A stretch of DNA of 64,000 nt from Harmonia axyridis (Eukaryota > Arthropoda > Insecta > Coleoptera > Coccinellidae). This document shows positions 21,401 through 32,559 of this stretch, piece after piece. Both the position numbers and the translations under genes were made by a program. A model generated the notes under the pieces. That model searched no databases. It saw nothing but the letters and a program-made list of their open reading frames with translations, and was not told the DNA's origin. The first letter of the stretch is position 1. Every line of letters starts with the position of its first letter. The stretch is from contig NC_059502.1 of NCBI RefSeq assembly GCF_914767665.1, forward strand, positions 8,866,001-8,930,000, read 5' to 3'.

Positions 21401-21474
21401 TGGCCCATGAGGGGATCGAACCCGCGACCTTCGCGTTATTAGCACGACGCTCTAACCAACTGAGCTAATGGGCC
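21401..21474 (-). tRNA. tRNA-Ile(AAT), array copy 2
   Basis: Sequence identical to copy 1 over 74 nt by eye. T-run terminator downstream at 21388-21395 (A-run on plus), 5' flank TTACACT. Confidence 0.97.
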
Positions 21475-21597
21475 AGTGTAAATAGTGTAATACCACAGAT
21501 GTACCCATTTGGGAAATTGAACTCCCAGATAACAACTGAGTGAATCATTATGTTCTAAACTTTTTGACTGGCTTCAATTCGAAAAAAAAACATGTTG

Positions 21598-21643
21598 TGG
21601 CCCATGAGGATAGCGAACGACGCTCTAACCAACTGAGTTACAG
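21598..21643 (-). pseudogene. Internally deleted tRNA-Ile
   Basis: Both ends of the tRNA remain (TGGCCCATGAGG and CGACGCTCTAACCAACTGAG on plus), but the T arm and anticodon arm have been lost in between. Duplicated at 21968-22013. Confidence 0.85.
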
Positions 21644-21770
21644 CATAGCATTCCTTATACTATGGTTACAGTTATGTAATCAAATATTGACTTGTGATTT
21701 TCGAGATTACACTTTGATGATATCCGGTGTGTTCTGATTGTTCAAAGGATTATATCTCTAAAAAAATGTG

Positions 21771-21844
21771 TGGCCCATGAGGGGATCGAACCCGCGACCT
21801 TCGCGTTATTAGCACGACGCTCTAACCAACTGAGCTAATGGGCC
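21771..21844 (-). tRNA. tRNA-Ile(AAT), array copy 3
   Basis: Identical to copy 1. It lies at the end of the first 370-bp unit. The terminator is a seven-base T-run. Confidence 0.97.
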
Positions 21845-21967
21845 AGTGTAAATAGTGTAATACCACAGATGTACCCATTTGGGAAATTGAACTCCCAGAT
21901 AACAACTGAGTGAATCATTATGTTCTAAACTTTTTGACTGGCTTCAATTCGAAAAAAAAACATGTTG

Positions 21968-22013
21968 TGGCCCATGAGGATAGCGAACGACGCTCTAACC
22001 AACTGAGTTACAG
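21968..22013 (-). pseudogene. Internally deleted tRNA-Ile (second 370-bp unit)
   Basis: Exact duplicate of 21598-21643. Confidence 0.85.
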
Positions 22014-22140
22014 CATAGCATTCCTTATACTATGGTTACAGTTATGTAATCAAATATTGACTTGTGATTTTCGAGATTACACTTTGATGATATCCGGTGT
22101 GTTCTGATTGTTCAAAGGATTATATCTCTAAAAAAATGTG

Positions 22141-22214
22141 TGGCCCATGAGGGGATCGAACCCGCGACCTTCGCGTTATTAGCACGACGCTCTAACCAAC
22201 TGAGCTAATGGGCC
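22141..22214 (-). tRNA. tRNA-Ile(AAT), array copy 4
   Basis: Identical to copy 1. It lies at the end of the second 370-bp unit. Confidence 0.97.
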
Positions 22215-22337
22215 AGTGTAAAGAATTTGGTTTAGCAGTTGTAGCGATTCAGGAAATTGAATTTCTAAATAAATAAGTAGTTTCAATCATTCTCTTTTAA
22301 GCTTTCTTTTCGACTGGCTTCATTCAAAAGAAATTCG

Positions 22338-22407
22338 TTGCCCATGAGGGGATCTCCCCCACGACCTTCGCGTTATAAGCGCGGAGCGCTAAAGAATTAA
22401 AAGGGCC
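22338..22407 (-). pseudogene. tRNA-Ile pseudogene with TAT anticodon position
   Basis: The 3' half matches the array tRNAs, but the anticodon loop reads CTTATAA (TAT), the T loop is GGGGGAGATCC, and the D arm is replaced by TTAATTCTTTAGCGC. The cloverleaf is broken. Confidence 0.75.
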
Positions 22408-22511
22408 AGTGTAAAGAGTAGGGTTTCTAAAATGTAAATATTTTGGAAATTGGATTTTTAAATGAAAACTGAGTTTAAATCTATTCGACTTCAATTCAAG
22501 AAAAAAATTCG

Positions 22512-22585
22512 TGGCCCATGAGGGGATCGAACCCGCGACCTTCGCGTTATTAGCACGACGCTCTAACCAACTGAGCTAATGGGCC
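22512..22585 (-). tRNA. tRNA-Ile(AAT), array copy 5
   Basis: Identical to copy 1. T-run downstream, TTACACT upstream. Confidence 0.97.
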
Positions 22586-22650
22586 AGTGTAAGAGGTGAA
22601 ATCTCATAGAGGTAGGCATTTTTTAATATGAATATTGAAAGAAAGAAGGG

Positions 22651-22722
22651 TTGTTGTTCATTAGGAAATCGAACCAGCGATCTCAGCGTGAATAAAACGA
22701 AGCCCTGACAAACTGGGCTCAT
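22651..22722 (-). pseudogene. Very decayed tRNA relic
   Basis: Keeps CATTAGGAAATCGAACCAGCG (B-box area) and AAACTGGGCTC (A-box area) at the right spacing, but little else. Tentative. Confidence 0.35.
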
Positions 22723-22724
22723 AA

Positions 22725-24330
22725 ATCATTGGGATGAAATATAATTATTTCCTACAGTTTTTGTTCAATAATTAAATCAAACTAATTTCAAAAGATAGAA
22801 CGGACTTACCCATCGCAATCAACAAATGCAAAATTGAAGTGTCCACGGTCATGCTTAAAATAGGCCAAAGTTTCATTCATCTCTATTACTCCTCAGGCAT
22901 ATTTCCAGATGTATTTTGATAAATTATATCCAAGTACCTACTGGTTGGTTTTATGGGACACCTGTTGCAGATAGAATCTTCGCAGAAATTCATTGATCTC
23001 CTATAGTTCAGAAGAAAGGATGAGTTGGCATTTAAGTAGCCTCAATTTAATTTTCAGTTAATTCCTCATTATCATCTACTGAAATTTCCCCCTCATTATC
23101 TTTTAACTCTTAGCTAAAAAAAATCTTGGTTATTGAACAAATCGTCTTGATCCTTTCAATTTAGAGTTTTTATTTGAAGAAAACCTCATGAGAATGATAA
23201 TATTTGAAAAATTATCTTCATAAATTCAATCGGAATCATTTTTGTCAGTGAATAAACATTTCAACAGAAAAAATTACCCCTACAGCCCGAAGGATTTAGA
23301 AATAGCGCATCCACCAAATTGATGTCTCGTAAATGTGGGGCAAATTCTATTTGATTCCTTTCGAAAAAAAAATGGGGAAGAAATGAATCAATTACGTAAG
23401 GCTTAGTCATAATCGAAACATCAACTCGAATAGAAATTAAATAACTTATAATATTCGCTTCAAATTATTCTTTTTACCACTAAAATAATTTTTTTCTTGT
23501 ATCATTGTACCAATGGGAGGAACAATCATAAAAGCTATTCTCAGAATAATAATTGTAATTTTATAAAAAATCTGAATATCTGCATATGAAATGATAATGG
23601 TACTTACTTTTCTATCAGTATTTCTTCCTCTGATCTTTCATAATATATTTCGAATCAATCTTCACTGCGTCACATCATATACCTGCTCAGTTCTCAATAA
23701 CACTCCTAGCAACTGTTAAGAGTGAAATTCTACGTGATAGAAAACAATGAAAATTCAACAGGTTGGTCCATTTGAAAAACTTTTGTTTCCTATGAATAGG
23801 ATAAAAGGTGCGGTTTGATTAATAGCTATTCATCTTTTTTTATCGTTTTGCGTAACGATATTATTCAGTAGGAACCATAGAAAAAAAATTCAAATCGGAC
23901 TAGAGTGATAAGTAGTCGTAGATATAGTTCTGATGTTAATAATATAATAATTCGTTCATTTGAAGGTTGTTTTTGGGTGATTTTGGAGATCTACATTTTA
24001 AATAATTGTATTATCTTTGGGAAGGTGCCACAATTTAAATTAGTTCGGTTATAACAAGTAAAAATGGTCTGGGTTTGAAGCCCTGTAGGGCGAGAGTTCT
24101 TTGGGAGGTGCGCCACTGGACGATACCACACAAAACACTACCTGAATTCATTACAGATAAAGAAGGTAAAAATTAATATAACGCTCATTTGATGATATTC
24201 TAACTAACTGAAGTACCAGTGTAAATATATACTTTATAGTTATGTAATCAAATATTGATTTGCGATTTTCAAGATTAGACTTTGGTGATAACCAGTTCTG
24301 ATTGTTCAAAACGTTATGTCTCTAAAAAAA
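22725..24330. other. Spacer inside the tRNA array
   Basis: AT-rich, no coding frame. A tRNA 5'-end relic (TTCTAACTAACTGAAGTACCAG) lies near 24194-24217, just before the second sub-array. Nothing else is seen. Confidence 0.5.
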
Positions 24331-24334
24331 TTCG

Positions 24335-24408
24335 TGGCCCATGAGGGGATCGAACCCGCGACCTTCGCGTTATTAGCACGACGCTCTAACCAACTGAGCT
24401 AATGGGCC
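24335..24408 (-). tRNA. tRNA-Ile(AAT), array copy 6
   Basis: Identical to copy 1. It is the first gene of the 327-333-bp sub-array. Confidence 0.97.
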
Positions 24409-24525
24409 AGTGTAAATAGTTGAGCTTCACAGAGGTATCTGAGTTGGCATTGAGTTTTGGAATAGAAACTGCTTCAATCATTGTTCTTTGAACTTTCTGT
24501 TCGTCGAGGTAAGTTTGGCTGTAAT

Positions 24526-24543
24526 CAACTCAGCTAATGGGCC
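24526..24543 (-). pseudogene. 18-nt tRNA 5'-end fossil
   Basis: Plus strand CAACTCAGCTAATGGGCC equals the first 18 nt of tRNA-Ile with one change in the D arm, followed by the same CAGTGTA flank. Repeated at 24859-24876, 25192-25209, 25527-25544 and 25854-25871. Confidence 0.8.
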
Positions 24544-24667
24544 AGTGTAAAGAGTAAAGAGTTGAGTTCGGGAGTTCCACATAAGTACCTGAAATAGCAA
24601 TTGAATTTCGATATTAAATTTCTGTTTCAATCATTGTTCGTCGAGGCAAGTTTGGAAAAAAAATATA

Positions 24668-24741
24668 TGGCCCATGAGGGGATCGAACCCGCGACCTTCG
24701 CGTTATTAGCACGACGCTCTAACCAACTGAGCTAATGGGCC
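24668..24741 (-). tRNA. tRNA-Ile(AAT), array copy 7
   Basis: Identical to copy 1. Eight-base T-run shortly downstream. Confidence 0.97.
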
Positions 24742-25000
24742 AGTGTAAATAGTTGAGCTTCACAGAGGTATCTGAGTTGGCATTGAGTTTTGGAATAGAA
24801 ACTGCTTCAATCATTGTTCTTTGAACTTTCTGTTCGTCGAGGTAAGTTTGGCTGTAATCAACTCAGCTAATGGGCCAGTGTAAAGAGTAAAGAGTTGAGT
24901 TCGGGAGTTCCACATAAGTACCTGAAATAGCAATTGAATTTCGATATTAAATTTCTGTTTCAATCATTGTTCGTCGAGGCAAGTTTGGAAAAAAAATATA

Positions 25001-25074
25001 TGGCCCATGAGGGGATCGAACCCGCGACCTTCGCGTTATTAGCACGACGCTCTAACCAACTGAGCTAATGGGCC
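25001..25074 (-). tRNA. tRNA-Ile(AAT), array copy 8
   Basis: Identical to copy 1, in the second 333-bp unit. Confidence 0.97.
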
Positions 25075-25333
25075 AGTGTAAATAGTTGAGCTTCACAGAG
25101 GTATCTGAGTTGGCATTGAGTTTTGGAATAGAAACTGCTTCAATCATTGTTCTTTGAACTTTCTGTTCGTCGAGGTAAGTTTGGCTGTAATCAACTCAGC
25201 TAATGGGCCAGTGTAAAGAGTAAAGAGTTGAGTTCGGGAGTTCCACATAAGTACCTGAAATAGCAATTGAATTTCGATATTAAATTTCTGTTTCAATCAT
25301 TGTTCGTCGAGGCAAGTTTGGAAAAAAAATATA

Positions 25334-25407
25334 TGGCCCATGAGGGGATCGAACCCGCGACCTTCGCGTTATTAGCACGACGCTCTAACCAACTGAGCTA
25401 ATGGGCC
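25334..25407 (-). tRNA. tRNA-Ile(AAT), array copy 9
   Basis: Identical to copy 1, in the third 333-bp unit. Confidence 0.97.
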
Positions 25408-25660
25408 AGTGTAAATAGTTGAGCTTCACAGAGGTACCTGAGTTGGTATTTAATTTCGAGATTAGAACTCTGTTTCGATCATTGTTCTTTGAACTTTCTG
25501 TTCGTCGAGGTAAGTTTGGCTGTAATCAGCTGAGCTAATGGGCCAGTGTATAGAGTAAAGAGTTAAGTTCCACAGAAATACCTGAAATATCAATTGAATT
25601 TCGAGGTCAAATTTCTGTTTCAATCATTGTTCGTCGAGGCAAGTTTGGAAAAAAAATATA

Positions 25661-25734
25661 TGGCCCATGAGGGGATCGAACCCGCGACCTTCGCGTTATT
25701 AGCACGACGCTCTAACCAACTGAGCTAATGGGCC
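25661..25734 (-). tRNA. tRNA-Ile(AAT), array copy 10
   Basis: Identical to copy 1, in the 327-bp unit. Confidence 0.97.
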
Positions 25735-25989
25735 AGTGTAAATAGTTGAGCTTCACAGAGGTACCTGAGTTGGTATTTAATTTCGAGATTAGAACTCTGT
25801 TTCGATCATTGTTCTTTGAACTTTCTGTTCGTCGAGGTAAGTTTGGCTGTAATCAGCTGAGCTAATGGGCCAGTGTATAGAGTAAAGAGTTAAGTTCCAC
25901 AGAAATACCTGAAATATCAATTGAATTTCGAGGTCAAATTTCTGTTTCAATCACTGTTCGTCGAGGTAAGTTTGGGAAAAAAAAAATTG

Positions 25990-26063
25990 TGGCCCATGAG
26001 GGGATCGAACCCGCGACCTTCGCGTTATTAGCACGACGCTCTAACCAACTGAGCTAATGGGCC
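25990..26063 (-). tRNA. tRNA-Ile(AAT), array copy 11
   Basis: Identical to copy 1. The 5' flank differs slightly (TTACATT for TTACACT). It is the last gene of the array. Confidence 0.97.
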
Positions 26064-26492
26064 AATGTAATGAGTGAAGTAACACAGAGGCACCTGGACT
26101 TGACGATGTAGTGATGTAGTGATATTGGTATTTGAATTTGAATCCTTTTTTTGTGTAGGTTTATAAAGAACTAATGTTTTTCAGTTCGACTAGTTATTTA
26201 TTAATTTCCGTAAATCACAATGAAAACGGAAGTATCACAGATTATTGAATATTGGATATGGCTTGTTACTTACATTAAAATTAACACTATATTACTTTAT
26301 AACAGAATTTGAACCTTCGTCAAGTTATTGAAGAATATTGGGTATGTACAAGTTTTACAATGTTTCAAAGTCTCTATAAATTTGAATGTTCATTTGACGA
26401 TAATAAGTCAAACATGTCCATTGTCCACTACGCTATGTTAACTGTTAAAAAAATGAAGAAAAATTGTCGATTCGTAGGTTTGATGAAAGAAA

Positions 26493-27867
26493 TCACTTGT
26501 TGGCAACTTGACCATAATTGCCATCAGGTCCCATAGCTAGTGCTTCATCTAAAACTTCGGCACTGTAGCTAACACCAGTACTTCTTCTTGTTGACAACAT
26601 GTTTTTGGATCTTCTCTTTCTTTGGGATTCACTCATATCGGCTGAACTGAAAATATCAAGTTGATCAGAAATCAAGAAGTTTTGGTCTTGTCAGAAATAA
26701 TCAAGAAAATGAAAAAAAATTCAGTTTAATATTGAAAGAAATGTCCGAAAAGGGTATTCAAATGAAATTATTCCAAATATTCAGAGACCAATATAGAATT
26801 TTGATTTTTTTCCATACTAAGAAAAGTTCTTCTTTATTCTTTGCTTCTGTGAAAAAATATTGGTGAAACTTATCTTCGCATCCACCAAAATGTCCAGAGT
26901 TGGCTTTAACGATTATTATCAATTGCTTAATACTCAAGAGAATTAACTCGAAATCTAATAACAGTTCGTGGCTTTGTGATTAGATTGAAATATAAACAAA
27001 ATAGTTTACATTTTAAAAAAGATTTATTAACTTCTGAAGAAGCCAAACAAATGTTACATGACGTAATTTTCATTTGACCATGAAAAAATAGATTGGGTAA
27101 TTGCCCTTCTGTTTTATATTATATCTTTCCGTTGAGAATTAATAAGTTGATACATGACTATGACCTACATCAAAAATAATTCTTCGAAATCGCAATAAAA
27201 CTATCATTCGTGATTAGAGCTTATTATCTTGTGCCGAAGTTGATAATACAGGAATTATGATTGATCGACCAGCTATAAATCAATACTAACAATTTGAGTT
27301 TCAATAAACGCTTCCATTTCTGAGATAAATGGCTAGCAATAATGTGTGAAGCACTCCAATATCAATGCTATCAATTGGAAATTGTATAAAGACCTTCATT
27401 TTGATTTTGCGATAAATTTTAGATTTGTTTAGAAATACGATTAAAAAAAATGTATAAAAATGGAATTAAGATTGATATGTTGATGGAGATATTAAGTATT
27501 GTCACATCTAGAAGACTGTAAAATTTAATAAATGCTAAACTAGTATTACATTCGTGGTTTTAGAACTTTAATGCATTATTATATTCCTACTAATTCAATG
27601 GTTCTCATGTATTGGTCTTAATACAAAATTTATAACAAGAGTATATCAATGACATTACTAATCATTTCAATGTTATTGAGAATTGAAATTGTTCATTGAA
27701 AATCTCGAATGAATTAATTAATCGTAGATTATACTACAAGCTTTAATAATAGCATTATTCACTCTATATCCTATACTTACTCCCTCTTGTTCCTCATCTT
27801 CACTGGAGGATAATCCGCTGGATTATAATTTGGAGGTAAATGCTTCTCCATTCCACGTATTATAGAT
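26493..27867 (-). CDS. Unidentified small spliced gene, last two exons
   Basis: Two exons join in phase. The first, 27781-27867, has acceptor CATTTCAG and donor GTAAGT. The second, 26493-26646, has acceptor ATATTTTCAG and a TGA stop. The joined protein reads SIIRGMEKHLPPNYNPADYP, then PVKMRNKRDSADMSESQRKR, and ends LDEALAMGPDGNYGQVANK. It is basic in the middle (RKRRSKN) with no membrane segment. If the ATG in the first exon is the start it is 74 aa; if not, more exons lie upstream, since the first exon begins one base into a codon. The family is not recognised. The clean splice signals and composition support a real gene. Confidence 0.5.
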
Positions 27868-29010
27868 CTGAAATGAATAGTGAATCAGCAATATTGAACG
27901 AACAAAATTTCCAGATTAGGGTTTTTAACAGTAAGAAAAATATTTCATTAGCAAGATCAACCAATTAAGATCATCGATAGGACTTTTAAGAACGGTTTAC
28001 TTTTGACAAGAAATGTTATAGCCTAAGAGACTACAGCAGCCAGATATAAGATGATAGAAAAATTAGGAAATTTGTCACAAAAGTATGGAAAATCAATATG
28101 TTGGATGCCTCAGCAAAATTGAAGAGGAATAATCTTATGAATAACCTAATGGACCTATCAGCCTACTGCCCTGACCTTTCTAACCATTTGTGTAAACCTT
28201 TCAACATCAGATCTCAAGAAATAATATAACCTGTATGGTACATAATATTCATGTCTACCATTGACGATGACCTATTTTATATTTCTTGTAAAACTACGTT
28301 AATAAATTACAGACCAATACACATTTTGCTTGGGGTTGTGGTTTTCCAACTGTACCTGGTTAACTTTTGGCCTTTGGGTCGACAATCCAAAATGGCTCTC
28401 ATATTTTGGCTATCAGAGCTATTTTTTGAGACATACTACATTTAATTTTTTTTCAACTCATATATAATTCACGTTACGAGATTTAGGTACTTTTATCAGT
28501 TTAAAAAACACGTGTTTTCGAGTATTAATTACAAAATTTAGATGCATTAAACACTACCATCAGATGAACCGGCTTTTAGTTTTTACTTGGAATATCCCAA
28601 GAAATTCAAGTAACAAATACCCAAAACAATTTCCATCTCGAATTAAAGCTTTCTTAAATTGCAGTTTCAACCCTTATTTAATATGCAATTCGAAAGCCAA
28701 ATTTTTTCTCTGTTAACCATCTCTTGAAGGCCGATATCTGTTACCTAATCGAATGTGTAGTTTATTTTTAGCTCCGCTATCTCAAAAACATAACAAACAT
28801 TGATATTTCGTTAACCATTTTTGAATCAACACAAATTGTCCATTGATTTTCTTCGTATTTGATTTTATCAAAACTAGCGCAAATGTTTCGTTTACCTCTT
28901 TCAATATAATAGAATTAGCAATAATTTAACTAATTAGATTCTAATTATAAGTGGGAAATTCTAATTTTGGCAGTTGAAGATATATTCATTTCTTTATTTT
29001 GGACTAGTAT
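27868..29010. other. No feature recognised
   Basis: AT-rich. One short plus-strand frame (28251-28445) without family features. It may be the 5' flank or intron of the unidentified gene at 26.5-27.9 kb. Confidence 0.5.
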
Positions 29011-29611
29011 CGGAACCTCAGAATAATAAACATAGAAAGAGGGAGCATATGTCATTTCCAGTAAGCAATTTTGTCCCCAACATAAACTATCAAATTTGAT
29101 ATGAAGCGCGCGGAAATGAAAACATATCAGTGATAATGATATTTCACTCAATTCGCGAGTTGCTCCACAAAGAACGCACTTCTTATGTCCCATAGTGAAT
29201 CAACGTTTCATATTAACTCAAAATATATAGAAATAAATCCCTAAATATATCAGAAATTCCGAAAACAAACTTCAAGCGCGCCAAACGACGTGAAACAACC
29301 GATGACACTAGGAGAGGAAAAGTTGCCAAACCTTGGATTTCAGTAGATAGATACAGAAAATAATAAATATTCTGCTTATTATAAATTCGATAATTAGGAA
29401 AAATATCGGATTCCAAATATTCAAATTTGCATATTCAATCGGGAATTACTCAAATAAATATATTTCATTCAATGTACTATACATTCATAACGATATAGTG
29501 AAATTGTGGATTTGAAAATATATCACAATCCGACAACGTAATCTAACCATGTTGGGGACATGTAAAAATTGCGTATACTTCCACTATCTATGTTTATTAC
29601 TCTCTGATCAG
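29011..29611 (-). repeat. MITE family THAP-M, copy 3
   Basis: Inverse orientation to copy 1. Ends CCTCAGAATAATAAACATAG and, at right, CTATGTTTATTACTCTCTG. The minus-strand frame 28945-29193 begins MGHKKCVLCGATRELSEISL, the element's short zinc-finger-like opening. Confidence 0.8.
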
Positions 29612-30700
29612 AACTAACATCAAGTTGGAATCAGCACATTGAAAACATTCAAAATCAGTTGTATTTCCGGTAGCAATAATTTTTGTTTTGATTTAGTTGG
29701 TCTTTGTTATATTAGTTGTAGTCTGCCAATATTATAGAATTCACAAATGTTATATTCACCTATCACTTTCACTTTCCACAACAACATCAGTCTCTCCCAT
29801 CACAGCTCTACACAAAGTCACCCTCACAAAACTTTCAAAACCCCTCTTCCAACTATACTCTTCTAATCCACTATTAATACTCAGGGGAAATTGGAAGTAC
29901 GAACTCTTAATTGCCGAAAACACAGCACACTGCCTATGGCATTCGGCTCAGTGAGACCTTATCTGAGATTTTTATTGCCTCGGATCCAGTACCTCGATAA
30001 TTTGTTTAAGTAATGATATTTTCTATTTGCGCAGAAAATATAATGGAGCAAAAACAAATGGCCGAGATATAATGCGAGAAACCTCGACTTCGAGTGCTTG
30101 ATATGACGTAGTATTGTGAAATCGTTGTTGGTTCTTGTTAGATTTATTGGGCGATAAGGGCTAATGGTAATATTACACCCAAGTAAGGAAGAATGCCATC
30201 GATAAAAATGGTGATTACCTAATTGTTTTTGTTCGTTTGAATATAGGTCGATTAATTTCGGCGTATTCTTCTTGTGCGTGGTAAGAAAAGAACCTAATTG
30301 ACTATACTCCTAGAGATTTACTCCTACTCTACTTAACTCCATATTTAAGGTGTCCCGTTGAAAAAGAAACAGAAGTTTTTTCGGGGAAAAAAATTAAAAT
30401 TTTGGAAAATCGTTTGTTCTTGAGGAGGCATTTTTTTTAGATAAGAATCATCATCATATTATTTCATCCCTCTTCGCGACAAATTCAATTGGTCAAATTT
30501 GAAGATGTAACAATTTGAACGTGACAAGGAATATTGGGAAATTTGATTAGAAAAACGAGATAAGTGTCCTGAGTAGTTTAATCTAACAAATGCTCGAATT
30601 AAGCCTAGCTATTTTGCATACAATGGTATAAATTTGGCTCAAATAACAATTTCAAGCTACTTGCGAAATTTCAAGCTTAAAATATGATTTGAAGCGTATT
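29612..30700. other. No feature recognised
   Basis: AT-rich DNA. An 85-codon plus frame (29697-29954) with serine/threonine-rich content has no family resemblance. Confidence 0.5.
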
Positions 30701-31770
30701 AAATTCAAGAAGAATATTCGAAGAAAAGAACTACTGATCACAGATTGGAAATGTTTTTCAGAGATTGAGTTCTAATCTGTAACGTAGTAAGTCAGACACG
30801 AGAAAATTAATGATTTTTGATTTTTTGAGGTATGGAGAATTCTACAAAAATTTTTCGACAAAAAAAATTTCGAGCCAATTCGGAATTCGGCTGATTAGGG
30901 ATCGGCAATTCTGACACCGCTCACCGATTTTCCGAAGATCTCACAGTTTTGAGGAAATTTGAACTCGAAATTTGGGAAAAACCGAAAAATTTAAAGCTCA
31001 ATCCAAGAATCGTTATATCTCCCAAAATATTCGTCACATACCCTTCAAATGCAAACGTTTTTCAGAGATCGAATTCTGATCTCTAACATAGTGAGGTTTC
31101 AACTGTTTCAAGTGCGTCTCTCATGTCCACAAAAAGTGACAGCCTCGAGAAAATTAACAATTTTTTTTTTTAAATTTCAGATTATTACCCATAATTTATC
31201 AAATAAAGGACTAATCGCCCAACTGCAAGCATTTTCGAGATCTACGTAATCGAATCGATCAATAAAAAGGTACAATATTTCCATGAAGGAGCATTTAATT
31301 CTTTTAAATTTTTTAAGGGTTAGGTATGGAAAATTCTGCAAAAATTTTTCGATGAAAAAATTTTCGGGTGAGTTTGAAATTTGTCTAACTTGAGTTTGTC
31401 AATTCTGAAACAGGTCACCCATTTTTCGTGAAACTCATAGTTTTCAAAAAATGTGACCTCGAAATTTGAGAAAAAACAGTAAAAATTGAATATCTACCTA
31501 AGAATCGTTACATCTCCTAAAATATTCGTCACAGACCCCTCGAATGAAAACGTTTTTCAGAGATCAAATTCTGATCCGTAACACAATGAGGTTTCAAGTG
31601 CGTAGCTTATGTCCAGAAGAAGTTTCAGCCTCGAGAAAATTAACAATTTTTTTTTTTAATTTCAGATTATTACCTATAATTCATGAAATAACGGAGTAAT
31701 CGCCAAACTGCAAGCATTTCCGTGATGTACTTAATCGAATCAATCAAAAAGGAGGTTTTTTATGTAGAAT
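30700..31770. repeat. Degenerate repeat, three related blocks
   Basis: Blocks around CGTTTTTCAGAGAT (about 30757, 31061, 31549) share flanking text such as AATCGTTATATCTCC, GAAAATTAACAATTTTTTTT and CTCACAGTTTTGAGG. A further two blocks of the same family lie at 54060-54790. AT-rich, non-coding. Confidence 0.6.
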
Positions 31771-31940
31771 AAGAGTCTTATATTTGTCACACTGATTCAC
31801 TAACACCATGTATAAGGAATAACAATTTAAAACTTCGTCCCGTGTTAACCAAAGAAAATCCAATAAAGAAATAAAAAAAATGAGGAAAGCAAGTTCAAGT
31901 TCCTAGAAATAGCAGTTAATTTAGCTGCTATTTCAAATAT

Positions 31941-32171
31941 TCAACTACACTCAACGGAATTTCCCAAACATATCCAGCTTATAGCATAACCAATCATCTT
32001 GCACGATAATACATAAACAAAACCAAGCCATAACTCACCAACTATCGAAGTTATGTACCCGAAAAACGCCCGCAATTCACGACTCCCATAATCATCGCCG
32101 ATCTCTGTTTTATTCACACAGATGGCGCCCGCTTCTAATCCCAGTTCATCACTACGTTCCCTAATTGACAC
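31941..32171 (-). other. Weak coding candidate ending at a donor-like site
   Basis: The minus-strand frame reads RERSDELGLEAGAICVNK, then SRELRAFFGYITSIV and a GTGAGT donor-like site (about 32036). It is less AT-rich than its surroundings. There is no in-frame ATG and no recognised family. It may be an isolated exon or chance. Confidence 0.2.
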
Positions 32172-32559
32172 TCCCGTATGTGAATCTTACCGCCATCCGT
32201 CGCTATTTTACAGAAACCTGGATACAAATTCAAGACGGTATCCAGTCGTTATGGTTCCTCAACCGCCAGTTTTTAAATAATACATGAGTCTGGGCCTGCT
32301 CCAATAAATCAGGCCAAATTTGAAATAACTACATACGGTTTTATCAAACCTCCGCAAACCGCGTTAGTGGCGGGGCCGTTTTTGATAAAGCTGAGTGCTT
32401 TATGTGAAAATATGCTTTATGGCGTGTTCGCGGCTTACGCGGGGGTGTACACTTGATGGGAGATTTCTTACATCAACACGATTAATCATATGGAGGCGGT
32501 TTTGTTGAGATTGCTCTTTGTGTGGTGATGGATGACTGGATGAGATGTGTTTGGTTTTA
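32172..32559. other. No feature recognised
   Basis: Moderately GC-rich short stretch between the weak exon candidate and the retroelement. No motif identified. Confidence 0.4.

Larger units (their letters stand above)
21475..22214. repeat. Two tandem 370-bp units, each ending in a tRNA-Ile gene
   Basis: 21475-21844 and 21845-22214 look identical over their whole length. Each holds a spacer, a deleted tRNA (21598 or 21968) and an intact tRNA (21771 or 22141). The zero visible divergence points to a very recent duplication, or to an assembly duplicate. Confidence 0.9.
24409..26063. repeat. Five tandem 327-333-bp units, each with a tRNA-Ile gene and a tRNA fossil
   Basis: Units run 24409-24741, 24742-25074 and 25075-25407 (333 bp, apparently identical), then 25408-25734 and 25735-26063 (327 and 329 bp, similar to each other, diverged from the first three). 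Each has a spacer, an 18-nt fossil of the tRNA 5' end, a second spacer, a T-run terminator and the intact gene. Confidence 0.9.

Noticed and set aside
21540..22107. Two identical 65-codon frames starting MNHYVLNFLTGFNSK
   Set aside because: They lie in tRNA spacer and deleted tRNA sequence and are identical only because of the 370-bp duplication.
20959..26063. Regular direct repeats spaced 330-370 bp, as in a repeat array or CRISPR-like locus
   Set aside because: The repeated 74-nt unit is a full tRNA-Ile cloverleaf with A and B boxes, and the spacers are themselves duplicated. Nothing resembles a CRISPR repeat-spacer pattern, and the genome is eukaryotic.
31941..32171. Joining this frame as an upstream exon of the small gene at 26493-27867
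   Set aside because: It would end one base into a codon, while the 27867 exon needs two incoming bases, so the phases do not match.
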